Below, in pieces: positions 8,635 through 17,208 of a stretch of DNA of 64,000 nt. How positions within the stretch are numbered: the stretch's first letter is position 1; each line of letters begins with the position of its first letter. This DNA comes from Limnohabitans sp. 2KL-51 (GTDB lineage Bacteria > Pseudomonadota > Gammaproteobacteria > Burkholderiales > Burkholderiaceae_C), in assembly GCF_003063645.1 (NCBI RefSeq), contig NZ_NESJ01000002.1, forward strand, positions 276,707-340,706. Reading direction: 5' to 3'. Both the position numbers and the translations under genes were made by a program. Below the pieces are notes generated by a model. It was not told the origin of the DNA. It did no database searches and was given only the letters and a program-made list of their open reading frames with translations.

Positions 8635-9482
8635 TGGACATCGCTGTTGTATTGGTATTTATTGCGCTCACGGCAATCATGTCGTGGATAAGTATTGTTA
8701 TTTTGAGTCGTAAGGGGCTTGATAAACACAAGGAGAATCTGGAAAAAAATACCCGATCCACTCTTGAGTCAATGTATATTTTTGTCGATACAGACAAAAT
8801 CTTCTGGCTCAGCATCGTTGCTGTGATCTTGGTGCCTGTATTGCTTTGGTTTATCTTCGCCAATCCCGTTGTACCCATTATTGGGGGTATCGCAGCTTAT
8901 CTTGCGCCGAAGATCATTGTCAAAAAAATGAATAAAAAAAGGATTGATTTATTCGAAAGACAATTGCCGGACGCTTTGCTGATGGTATCGGGCAGCATGC
9001 GTGCGGGCGCAAGCCTGGTTGTCGGCATGGAGTCCATGGCGAGAGAATCCAAGCCTCCTTTGTCCCAAGAATTCTCAATGCTGCTGGCAGAGCAGCGGCT
9101 GGGCGTGGATTTTGATGTCGCCCTTTCCAACATGGAAAAGCGCTTGCCCGTGCCAGACTTTGTGTTGTTGGTCGCTGCGATGCGCATCACCAGAGAAGTC
9201 GGGGGGAATTTTGCAGAGATCTTGGAATCTCTTTCGAACACCCTGCGCCGCAAACATGAAATGGAGGGCAAGATCAACGCATTGACGGCCCAGGGGCGAA
9301 TGCAGGGCATTGTCATGGCAGCGCTCCCTTTGTTTTTGATGGGGATCTTGACGTTCATGGAGCCTGAGGCCATGGCGCCTCTCTATAACACCATGATGGG
9401 GTGGGCGACACTGGTCGTGGTTTTTGTCATGATATTTATCGGCTACATGGGCATCCGAAAAATTGTAAACATAGACGTATAA
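8634..9482 (+). CDS. tadB: Tad pilus inner-membrane platform protein TadB
   Basis: 282 residues with a type II secretion F domain. There are membrane helices near residues 3-25 and 60-90 and a C-terminal pair (MQGIVMAALPLFLMGILTF and ATLVVVFVMIFIGYMGI). The cytoplasmic domain has the family pattern LPDALLMVSGSMRAGASLVVGME and MRITREVGGNFAEILESLSNTLR. TadB and TadC form the platform on which the TadA ATPase acts. It overlaps tadA by one base and is followed by tadC after two bases, so the three are translationally coupled. Confidence 0.94.
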   Translation: MDIAVVLVFIALTAIMSWISIVILSRKGLDKHKENLEKNTRSTLESMYIFVDTDKIFWLSIVAVILVPVLLWFIFANPVVPIIGGIAAYLAPKIIVKKMNKKRIDLFERQLPDALLMVSGSMRAGASLVVGMESMARESKPPLSQEFSMLLAEQRLGVDFDVALSNMEKRLPVPDFVLLVAAMRITREVGGNFAEILESLSNTLRRKHEMEGKINALTAQGRMQGIVMAALPLFLMGILTFMEPEAMAPLYNTMMGWATLVVVFVMIFIGYMGIRKIVNIDV

Positions 9483-9484
9483 AT

Positions 9485-10363
9485 ATGGAAACCCTTCCCA
9501 TCATCATTGGTTTTTCAATCAGCTTTGCGCTGGTGATTATCTATTATATTTTCACATCGGTCACCAAAGTCGTGCCGGCGGAAGATCGTAATTATATGGA
9601 TCCGCTGCCTCCCTTGGTCCGTTTGATTTGGCCCATGATACTTTTATTAGAGTACCACGTGACCTCAAAGATCAGCGCCGAAAAGCTGGAAAAGGTGACA
9701 ACCCGTCTCAACCTCAGCGGGGTGTCCTTTCTGATGAACGCCGAGCAGTTTTATGCCTTGAGATGTGTTTCGATTCTGATCGTTGCTGGCCTGATTCTTC
9801 TGATGCAAATGATGCTCGGCGAATTTTCATTGGTGTATTTGCTTTTGGGCATGTTATTGGGTTTTTATTATCCTGACATCTGGTTGTCTGATGCCAGGAA
9901 AAAACGAGTCAAGCTTGTGCAAAAAGCCATGCCCATGTTTTTGGATTTCATCACGATGGCCGTTGAAGCTGGCCTGAACTTAACGGGTGCGCTCAACCAA
10001 GTGGTACAAAAAGGACCGCAAGGCGCGCTCAAGCAAGAGTTTTTCATGGTGGTGAGAGATCTGCGTTCAGGCCTGCCCAGGGCTGAAGCCTTGCGCCGCA
10101 TGGAGCTTCGGTTGCAGATTCCCGAGGTCTCCAGTTTTGTAGGCACGGTCATTCAGGCCGAAAAAATGGGGGCTTCTCTCGGAAAAGCGCTGCGCTCTCA
10201 GGCTGAGCAACGCAGAACAGAACGGTTTCAGCGGGCCGAAAAACAAGCCATGGAAGCGCCTGTCAAATTGATCGGCCCGTTGATGGTGTTCATATTTCCA
10301 GTGACCTTCATTGTCATCGGATTCCCGATCGCGATGAAGTTTTTGGCCTCGGGGGCTTTTTGA
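9485..10363 (+). CDS. tadC: Tad pilus inner-membrane platform protein TadC
   Basis: 292 residues from ATG 9485; an earlier in-frame start would overlap tadB and add non-homologous residues. The type II secretion F domain shows MPMFLDFITMAVEAGLNLTGALNQV and PEVSSFVGTVIQAEKMGASLGKAL, then a C-terminal membrane helix (LIGPLMVFIFPVTFIVIGFP). Two further helices lie near residues 5-25 and 95-130. It pairs with TadB. The stop overlaps the TTG start of the DUF192 gene. Confidence 0.94.
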   Translation: METLPIIIGFSISFALVIIYYIFTSVTKVVPAEDRNYMDPLPPLVRLIWPMILLLEYHVTSKISAEKLEKVTTRLNLSGVSFLMNAEQFYALRCVSILIVAGLILLMQMMLGEFSLVYLLLGMLLGFYYPDIWLSDARKKRVKLVQKAMPMFLDFITMAVEAGLNLTGALNQVVQKGPQGALKQEFFMVVRDLRSGLPRAEALRRMELRLQIPEVSSFVGTVIQAEKMGASLGKALRSQAEQRRTERFQRAEKQAMEAPVKLIGPLMVFIFPVTFIVIGFPIAMKFLASGAF

Positions 10364-10719
10364 AGAAAGGTGCGCTTTATGACAGTGCATCTGACCTGTG
10401 TCTGGTTGCACAGGTCATGTTGGCCTCTGCGTGGTGGGACCGAGCCCGTGGCCTCCTTGGCAAACCCCCTTTAAAAAGCGGTCAAGGTCTGTTGATTTCG
10501 CCCTGCAAATCGATCCATACGTTCGGGATGCGGTACCCCATTGATGTTGTATTTCTGGATGCAAATTGGACGGTGTGCAAGATCATTTCAAATTTACCAA
10601 TGGCCAGATTCGGTGGGTCCTTGGTGGCGCGCATGACCCTGGAGTTGCCTGCAAGCGAAGCCTCAAGGATTCAACTTTCAGCGGGCAGCCGCCTGGTTTG
10701 GCGGGAGAGCATCGCATGA
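10360..10719 (+). CDS. DUF192 family protein in the tad operon
   Basis: 119 residues, most likely starting at TTG 10360, which overlaps the tadC stop (TTGA); no in-frame ATG gives the conserved N-terminus. DUF192 marks: WWDRARGLLGKPPL, GLLISPCKSIHTFGMRYPIDVVFLD and the late hydrophobic strand LELPASEASRIQLSAGSRL. The family is widespread, small, often secreted, and of uncertain function. Here no signal peptide is seen, so it is probably cytoplasmic. It overlaps the next gene by ATGATGA. Its place between tadC and the TPR lipoprotein implies a link to pilus assembly, which is inference. Confidence 0.85.
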   Translation: MKKGALYDSASDLCLVAQVMLASAWWDRARGLLGKPPLKSGQGLLISPCKSIHTFGMRYPIDVVFLDANWTVCKIISNLPMARFGGSLVARMTLELPASEASRIQLSAGSRLVWRESIA

Positions 10720-11855
10720 TGAAGTGCTGGCGAATTCTGGCGCTCGTGTTTGTGGCCTTGTCGCTCGGCGCCTGCGCAACTGCACCGCAAAATCAATCCG
10801 GCGCGGGCCGACAAGCAACGCTGCAAGAAATTCAGGCCATGCATGCAACCGCTCAGGCCGCCTACAACCGAGATGACTTGAGGCTTGCGCAAAGCACCTA
10901 CGAAAAGATCGTTGAGCAAGCTGATGTGGACCCCGAGACTTGGTACATGCTTGGCAATGTTTATGCCAGAAATGCCGAGCATGAGAAGGCCGTATGGGCT
11001 TACAGAAACTCAGTGCGCATGAATCCCAAGGACGCCCGCGTGTGGAACAACATCAGCGTCATCCTCCTCAAAGAGGCTTGGGAGGCTGCATCGAATGCAA
11101 AAAAAACAGCCGCACGAGAAGAGCCCGCCTACGCCAACAGCACAGCCATAGTCGATGTGCTTTCGGGCCTGAGCTTTCTGGGCTCAAAACTGCCGCCTCC
11201 AAACCCCAAGCCACTGTCTTTGAGCGGCCCGTCCTCGGTGTCGATTGCGCCGTCACAGCCCAGTTTGGCGCCACAGCCTCAGCCGGTCTTGCAGCAACTT
11301 GAAGGACCTCCCGTACAGCTGACGGCCATGCCTCAAGCACCACTGGCTGCTTTTGTTCCTGTGACCATGCTTTCGTCGGCACCGGAAAGCCGGTCGAATG
11401 CCAAGCTGACCGACATCAAGGCTGAACCCTTGGTCAACATGGCCCCCGAAAAGACCGCCGAAAGCGACATGCCTGCCCTGAAGAGCGATGCCCCAAAACC
11501 GGTGGCCACCGTGCAATCAGTCACACTCTCCAAAGATGCGCCAACGGACGGCTTTAAAAATCGTCTGCGTTCGCCCATCACCCGGGTCATCGGCAGTTCG
11601 ACATCTGTTAAATCCTCTGTGATCAACGTCAAGGCGACTGAAAGGTTGCACATCGTCAGCAAAAGCGCCAATGGTGGCCCTGACAAAGATCTGGTGTTGC
11701 GCAAAGGGGCCGCCATGAGGGTGCCCGTATTGCCCGAAGCGGTGTACAGATTTTTGAGCAAAGAAGCCCCCATCGTCACCTACCAGGGCAAAGAGATTCC
11801 CAAGGAAACCCTGTCGACTACTTGGGTTCAATTTGTATCGGTGGCCCAGCCATGA
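10716..11855 (+). CDS. TPR-repeat lipoprotein (TadD role)
   Basis: ATG 10716 (or 10719) follows a GGGAGAG ribosome-binding site and gives the lipobox SLGAC. Residues about 45-125 contain tetratricopeptide repeats (AAYNRDDLRLAQSTYEKIVE, then TWYMLGNVYARNAEHEKAVWAYRNS, then ARVWNNISVILLKEAWEAA). The remaining 250 residues are Pro/Ala/Ser-rich and disordered, ending in a small folded segment near residue 330 (LHIVSKSANGGPDKDLVLRKGA). TadD is the TPR lipoprotein of tad loci, and this gene occupies its place; the long disordered tail is unusual. Overlaps tadE by ATGA. Confidence 0.82.
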   Translation: MMKCWRILALVFVALSLGACATAPQNQSGAGRQATLQEIQAMHATAQAAYNRDDLRLAQSTYEKIVEQADVDPETWYMLGNVYARNAEHEKAVWAYRNSVRMNPKDARVWNNISVILLKEAWEAASNAKKTAAREEPAYANSTAIVDVLSGLSFLGSKLPPPNPKPLSLSGPSSVSIAPSQPSLAPQPQPVLQQLEGPPVQLTAMPQAPLAAFVPVTMLSSAPESRSNAKLTDIKAEPLVNMAPEKTAESDMPALKSDAPKPVATVQSVTLSKDAPTDGFKNRLRSPITRVIGSSTSVKSSVINVKATERLHIVSKSANGGPDKDLVLRKGAAMRVPVLPEAVYRFLSKEAPIVTYQGKEIPKETLSTTWVQFVSVAQP

Positions 11856-12748
11856 ATGTCCTCCCAGGCTCATCACACGCTCAACGTCGTCACCTGAAGC
11901 GGCGGCAAGGCATGGGTGGGCAGTCGATGGTTGAGTTTCTTATTTTGCTGCCCTCGCTTTTGCTGATTGTTTTTGGAATCATCCAGTTTGCTCTGATTTT
12001 CCAAGCCAACAGCACTCTTCGGCATGCCGCCTTCGTTGGCGCGCGGCAAGGCGCCTTAAGCAACGGAAAGATGGAATCCATCAAGGACGGCGTCGCCTCT
12101 GGCATGACGCCTTTGTTCATGCGCGTCAATTCCTCCGTTCCAGGAATTACTGATCTGGCCAGGGCGCGGATGATTTCGACGATCGAGATCTTCAATCCCC
12201 ACACCGCATCCATTGAGATACTCAGCCCAACGCCCGAAGCTTTTACAGAACACGCCAATCACGCCAATCGTGATGCCATACCCAACGACAACTTGATGTA
12301 CCGCCCCACGACACTCAGAGGCGGTGTCTCTGTCCAAGACGCCAATCTGCTGAAAATACGGGTGAGCTATTGCTTCAAATTGGTGGTGCCGTTCGTCAAC
12401 AAACTGATCTATGGAATGGCCGTCGGACTCGAGGAGACGAAGGTTCTGGCAGGCATTTCATTCAACGACGCTGGCAGCACAGAACGCAAACCCAACATGT
12501 GTACCAACATCAACAAAGTCAAGGCAGAGGCGGCTGACAGCGTCGTCAATGAAATCAACAGCAGGGCGGGCCCTCTGGCGCCTTTAACAGGCAGCCTCTC
12601 AAGCACCGCGACGACCATCATCAACAACGCGTTTGACAATTTGCCGTTGTTGAATTGGAACATGGGCGGGGTGAGGATACCGATCGTTACCGAAGCGGTC
12701 ATTCGGATGCAGACCCCTTACCAGTTGGGTGCAAATGTCAGCCCTTGA
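11852..12748 (+). CDS. tadE: TadE-family pseudopilin
   Basis: 298 residues from ATG 11852, which overlaps the preceding stop. A basic leader of about 28 residues ends in GGQSMVEFLILLPSLLLIVFGIIQFALIF. Gly before the cleavage point and Glu-Phe at +5/+6 give the prepilin pattern, and the long hydrophobic helix follows. The rest is periplasmic with few Cys. TadE proteins are minor pseudopilins processed by the same peptidase as Flp. No prepilin peptidase gene is present in the window, so processing depends on a gene elsewhere. Confidence 0.88.
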   Translation: MNVLPGSSHAQRRHLKRRQGMGGQSMVEFLILLPSLLLIVFGIIQFALIFQANSTLRHAAFVGARQGALSNGKMESIKDGVASGMTPLFMRVNSSVPGITDLARARMISTIEIFNPHTASIEILSPTPEAFTEHANHANRDAIPNDNLMYRPTTLRGGVSVQDANLLKIRVSYCFKLVVPFVNKLIYGMAVGLEETKVLAGISFNDAGSTERKPNMCTNINKVKAEAADSVVNEINSRAGPLAPLTGSLSSTATTIINNAFDNLPLLNWNMGGVRIPIVTEAVIRMQTPYQLGANVSP

Positions 12749-14870
12749 ATTCTCTATCTCAGCTGCTCGCGCTCGTCACGGCCAACGCGGGCAGGCGCTC
12801 GTTTTTGTCACGGTAACCATCTTGATCATGGTGATCGCCGTCTTTATGACCTACAACGTGGGGCAGCTGACCAACCAAAAAACCCGGCTGCAAAACACGG
12901 CAGACGCTGCGGCCTACAGTGCCGCCTTGGCGCAGGCGCGGGACTACAACTTCAGCGCCTACATGAACCGAGCGATGATTGCCAACGACGTCAGCGCGGC
13001 CCAACAATTGGCGCTGCGCTCTTGGGTCAGAGCCTTCGAAGAGGCTTTCAAAGATGGCGGCCTCCTCAGCAAATACGCACCACCCAGAAGGTTGGATCCT
13101 GCGAAAGGGCCCTTGTATGGCATATGGGATTTGGCTGAAACGGGTGCCAGAACCGCTGCAGGTCTCTTGAACGGGGCATTGGATAGATTCACACCTCTCT
13201 ACGTCAAAGCTGTTTATCACGTTAACAACATTCTGGCGCTGTCTCAAAAAGTCTATCATTACTCAACCAGTGTCACGGTCGCACAAACCACCGGTTGGAT
13301 TGAAGGGCTTGGCGATAAACTGGGAGCACTCACCGGTTTAAGCTTTTTGGGAGATATATCCAGCAAGTTCAACGAAGCTTTGTCGCTCGGGGTTGATTCG
13401 AACGTCATCTTAATGAACGATCCTAACGCCCAGCTGAGCGAACTGGGCTTGTTGGCTTTTGTGTACGACACCAAACAATGGCTTGCTTTTACCGAAAACA
13501 GAAATCCAGTGGGGCCTTGGGGGATAGATTACGAGAATACTATTGAAAAAATAGTAACACTACCGGCGGGGCGTTATTATGTAAATATATCAGCTCGCAT
13601 GTGTGTTCCAAGTGATCGTGTGGGTGATTTTTGCAAGTGTTATCATGTGGTCAAAGGCATATGTGAAAGGTATAGTGAAAGAAGCTTTCTACGCCCCGCA
13701 AACTACCAAAAGAATTACACTGTTGCCCCGCTGAAAGACGCCACGGATGACAACCTATTTAGAGAATATGACGGTCCTAGAAAAGATCGTTATGCCAATA
13801 TAGTTGTCGATATGTTGGACGAATTCACAACGGACCGAAATGCAACCTGGAAGTTTCCAGTAGGGCTTCCTTATGGGTTTTGGGATCTTGTGGCTGTCGC
13901 CGGTGGTTGGTCGCCGCTAATTCCTGCGAATGTTTGGACTTACAAGAATGTCACCCACGAAAGCGAAGGACTTAAACTGTGGAATGACGAAAAACACCTC
14001 ACCCCTGCTGGTGCGAACCAGGGCTACAAAAAGCATGGGAGTTGGAACCGGCGTTGGAAAACTTCCGACACCGTTGATTTAGAGGGCATGGGCAGCTTTA
14101 TTGTCGCACTCCCCCCTCCACTCCCCCCATGGTCATTTCGTGGCCCAACGCCTTTAATTGCTTACGGTGACGGCTTACCAGGCCCAGATAAGAATCCAGG
14201 AGGCAGCCTCTCTTACAAGTCGGCATCCAGTAAGTTGTCTTCTGGAGACGCCACAGGCAGTACCAAATACACACCAAGTGATGCGTTTGGAGAGCATGTG
14301 TCGGACAATGATATCTTCCGAAAATACCGCGATGTCACCAACATTGAGCAGGGTACTGCAACAGCCAACCAGAACTGGACCTCTCCGCCGCTTCTGATTG
14401 AAGTTGAACGATCAACCCGCACGATCTGGACCAGCAACGAATCACTGAGCGCATTACACCGCGATACGATAAAGGCAACACACGGAACGATGAAGGGCTG
14501 TAAGCGAGAAGCCTCTGTACCAGGAAAGCGTGTCGAGGCTGTGTTTGGGGAAGGTAACTTTCAGTTAGGCGACGGGGCCAGTTCCAATTGCATGCGTGCA
14601 ATGGCCAAGGCCGAGGCTTATTTTTCAAGGCCTTCGGACCTGTTTCCCCGCGCAGACCAAAAAACCGAATACGGCAGCCTTTACAGCCCCTACTGGCAGG
14701 CGAGGCTGGTCAAAACCACGCCCACAGACCAAGCGCTTTCCATGGCCTTTCACTACTGCGACGGCAAGGGCGATGTCTTGACCTGCGTGGGCGCGGTGAT
14801 GGACTCTGCCAAACAAGAGACCAAAACCCTGTGGAAAACCCTGACCGATTTGAGATCCTACTTGAACTAG
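12735..14870 (+). CDS. Large TadG-like pilus-associated protein
   Basis: 711 residues from ATG 12735, overlapping tadE by 14 bases. Residues about 13-45 hold RGQALVFVTVTILIMVIAVFMTY, a prepilin-like segment without the usual Glu at +5. The family-typical QTRLQNTADAAAYSAALAQARDYN (close variant) follows. Such proteins carry a single N-terminal membrane anchor and a long periplasmic or surface domain. The segment at about 13530-13700 is visibly richer in A/T than its surroundings and encodes a Cys cluster (CVPSDRVGDFCKC, then GIC). The change in composition suggests a replaced or variable module in the exposed part. Confidence 0.82.
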   Translation: MSALEFSISAARARHGQRGQALVFVTVTILIMVIAVFMTYNVGQLTNQKTRLQNTADAAAYSAALAQARDYNFSAYMNRAMIANDVSAAQQLALRSWVRAFEEAFKDGGLLSKYAPPRRLDPAKGPLYGIWDLAETGARTAAGLLNGALDRFTPLYVKAVYHVNNILALSQKVYHYSTSVTVAQTTGWIEGLGDKLGALTGLSFLGDISSKFNEALSLGVDSNVILMNDPNAQLSELGLLAFVYDTKQWLAFTENRNPVGPWGIDYENTIEKIVTLPAGRYYVNISARMCVPSDRVGDFCKCYHVVKGICERYSERSFLRPANYQKNYTVAPLKDATDDNLFREYDGPRKDRYANIVVDMLDEFTTDRNATWKFPVGLPYGFWDLVAVAGGWSPLIPANVWTYKNVTHESEGLKLWNDEKHLTPAGANQGYKKHGSWNRRWKTSDTVDLEGMGSFIVALPPPLPPWSFRGPTPLIAYGDGLPGPDKNPGGSLSYKSASSKLSSGDATGSTKYTPSDAFGEHVSDNDIFRKYRDVTNIEQGTATANQNWTSPPLLIEVERSTRTIWTSNESLSALHRDTIKATHGTMKGCKREASVPGKRVEAVFGEGNFQLGDGASSNCMRAMAKAEAYFSRPSDLFPRADQKTEYGSLYSPYWQARLVKTTPTDQALSMAFHYCDGKGDVLTCVGAVMDSAKQETKTLWKTLTDLRSYLN

Positions 14871-14895
14871 GCCAGCATCGCATGGGAATTCACAA

Positions 14896-16572
14896 GTGAC
14901 CAGAACCTTACCCGCCAAAGCCGGTGCGCGAACGCTGCGGTCACAAAATGGGCAAGCGCTCATCGAGTTCACCATTGCGGCAGCGGCCTTGCTCGTGCCG
15001 CTTTTCCTGATGCTCGCTTATGTGGCCAAGTACCATGACATGCAGTCGGCGACCATCCAGGCTGCACGCTACGCGGCATGGGAGCGAACGGTTTATTTTG
15101 GCGGTGAAACGTGGGAATGCAATTACGACGAAACAACATTCCGGGCGAAAAACAAGCCAGGGGGTGCCAAGTGGGCTTGCGGCACAGCCTGGAAGTCTGA
15201 TGCAGACATTCGCAACGACGTCGGTCGTCGGTTTTTCAAGGGGTCTTGGTTAAGTTCGGGTTTGGATGACGCAGTGGACGAAAGACCATTTTGGTCAGAC
15301 CTTGCGGGAACACCTCTGTTAAAAGATTACCAACAGGGTAGCTTGGCCGGCAGAACCCCCGGCGGTCCCAACCGGATAGTGGACGAAATTTATAGCAAAG
15401 GTCTCGGAACAGTTACCGAGTTTTTTTCGGCTGAAAAGCTTGTGAAGCTGGACATGGACAATCTCTACACCTCCAGCGTGACCTTTACCCCCACGAACAC
15501 CTGGGCAGTCACACAAGCGTTTAAAAACAGTAACCCCCTGTTTGATTTAAAAGAGAGCAATGTGTTGGTGGCCAATGGCTGGTCAGCCAACGGTAAGAAT
15601 TTTGTGGCGGCCCAAATACAGCCTTATACACCCACAAATATCTTGAATAACCCCACCTTTCAAAGAGGCTGGGACGGTTTCACAGCGCTGGCATCTAAGG
15701 TTTTCCCTGAATTTGATAACTTTAAATTAACGGCATCACTGAAACCCGACAATGCCGACAAAGTACCGCCTGACCGACTCAGCGGGGGTGCCGAAGTTAA
15801 ACCGCCCAAAATCGTACCGCCGAAGCCAGCCCGTCCGCCCATAACAACGCCTGAAGCAGCAATCAAGAAATTTCAAGATGAAAAAGTAAGAATTGATGCC
15901 ACGATTACAAGCTGCAAGGCCGCGAAGAAAGCGGAGATGGTTAGAAATTATTACGAAGTCATACCACCAGAACCTTACACTGCTTGGAATAATGCGAAAA
16001 ATAATATGTGTAAACAATACAAAGGGTGGGGGCAAAACGATGACTGGGAACTGGAGCCAACAAGGCATGGGTGCATCTGGTATAGCAAATCTTTTGCTAA
16101 CAATAATCCTGCTTTTTGTGCCACTCACTGTGATAACTGGGCCAGTCGTACAGGGTGTAATAACCGATGGCAGTGTTCTGGCGAAGGGTGGGCCTATTAC
16201 AATGGGGAACAAGTCACGCTGTACAAACCTGCTGGTGAAAAAGTTGCAGACAGGCCATGGAACGGCTATACACCCAACTCCGACAATGACTACAGTTGCA
16301 ATGCTGGGCTGGATGCCAGAATCAACGCTTTGCTGCCCAACCTCTTGAATGATCCGGCTGTTGCAGGGATCAATGAAGCCTGTGCAGCAGGTATTCCCGA
16401 AGCAGCTCGCGAATGTGCCAACTTCCAAGCCCTGCTCGAGGCGAGGAGACAGGAAAGAGATCGCCTTATCTCGGAACGTGACTATATGCGCCAGCCGCTG
16501 AATTCATGCAGTTGCACCGCGGGTAGGTCATCCAGCTGCCGTACCACGGGTAATACTTACACTTGTCAGTAG
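14896..16572 (+). CDS. TadE-like pseudopilin with large cysteine-rich C-terminal domain
   Basis: 558 residues starting at GTG 14896; the ATG at 14882 is out of frame and ends at once. The leader ends in NGQALIEFTIAAAALLVPLFLMLAY, a prepilin pattern with Glu at +5. This is far longer than the 150-250 residues usual for TadE. About 16 Cys are present, most after residue 330 (for example CATHCDNW, GCNNRWQCSGEG, SCSCTAG and the terminal CRTTGNTYTCQ). The coding sequence at about 15880-16250 is A/T-richer than its neighbours. A disulfide-stabilised exposed domain at the pilus tip or base is plausible but inferred. Confidence 0.8.
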   Translation: MTRTLPAKAGARTLRSQNGQALIEFTIAAAALLVPLFLMLAYVAKYHDMQSATIQAARYAAWERTVYFGGETWECNYDETTFRAKNKPGGAKWACGTAWKSDADIRNDVGRRFFKGSWLSSGLDDAVDERPFWSDLAGTPLLKDYQQGSLAGRTPGGPNRIVDEIYSKGLGTVTEFFSAEKLVKLDMDNLYTSSVTFTPTNTWAVTQAFKNSNPLFDLKESNVLVANGWSANGKNFVAAQIQPYTPTNILNNPTFQRGWDGFTALASKVFPEFDNFKLTASLKPDNADKVPPDRLSGGAEVKPPKIVPPKPARPPITTPEAAIKKFQDEKVRIDATITSCKAAKKAEMVRNYYEVIPPEPYTAWNNAKNNMCKQYKGWGQNDDWELEPTRHGCIWYSKSFANNNPAFCATHCDNWASRTGCNNRWQCSGEGWAYYNGEQVTLYKPAGEKVADRPWNGYTPNSDNDYSCNAGLDARINALLPNLLNDPAVAGINEACAAGIPEAARECANFQALLEARRQERDRLISERDYMRQPLNSCSCTAGRSSSCRTTGNTYTCQ

Positions 16573-16601
16573 TTTTTTAACCATGAAAAAGGAGAATTTC
16601 C

Positions 16602-16994
16602 ATGAGACTTTTAAATCGCTGGTCGATCCGGTTAGCCCTGATTGGGCTTGCTTTGGGCTTACTTCAGAGTTACAAAGTGCTGGTTTTACCGCACTTCATG
16701 ATTGGCTTTGGCGTGCCCTTTGCGATCGTGTTGATGGCGTTTGGTTTGTTGATTGATTTTTCAATCGCTAAAAAAGGCGGATCCCAATGGCCCTTACAAG
16801 CCGGTCCTTTGCTGAGCAAATGGTCCATCCGACTGGGCTTGTTGGGCTTTGCAGCGGGCGCTGCGCAGCACATGTTGGCGGGCCCCATCCACCTGCCCTC
16901 ACTGATCGGGTTCGGTATTCCTTATGCCATCGTGTTGGCGGGGCTGGGTATGCTGATTGATTTCTCAAAAAGCAAAAACCGCCAATCCACATGA
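16602..16994 (+). CDS. Tandemly duplicated four-helix membrane protein of unknown function
   Basis: 130 residues with a strong ribosome-binding site (AAAGGAGAA) before ATG 16602. The protein is two copies of one unit. Residues 4-58 and 71-125 share LLxxWSIRLxLxGxAxG, then IGFGxPxAIVL, then LIDFS, with a period of about 67 residues. Each unit carries two hydrophobic helices. I do not recognise the family. It follows the pilus genes by 29 bp on the same strand, so it may be the last gene of the tad operon. A role as a membrane platform or inhibitor is only a guess. Confidence 0.7.
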   Translation: MRLLNRWSIRLALIGLALGLLQSYKVLVLPHFMIGFGVPFAIVLMAFGLLIDFSIAKKGGSQWPLQAGPLLSKWSIRLGLLGFAAGAAQHMLAGPIHLPSLIGFGIPYAIVLAGLGMLIDFSKSKNRQST

Positions 16995-17208
16995 CTGCGT
17001 TGTTTGGGCACGACGGGGCCTGATGATCAGGGCCTGTGCAAAAGTGCGACCACCCGAGGTGTTGGCCTGACTGTACCAGGGTGTTTTTTCTTTGGGCAGG
17101 CGCTCAACTGGTGTGCGCCCATGTCACCAAGCTGTTTAGCAAGGATAATGGCTTGCATCCATACCAATAACGCGATCCAGCCGATTAATTCATGTGCAGG
17201 GTATTCAA

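Noticed and set aside
10566..10715. 50-residue N-terminal extension of the TPR lipoprotein
   Set aside because: The extension overlaps the DUF192 gene and would hide the lipoprotein signal that starts at 10716.
17017..17034. Hairpin GGCCTGATGATCAGGGCC as terminator of the tad operon
   Set aside because: The stem is short with a bulge and has no T-run; support is too weak to annotate.
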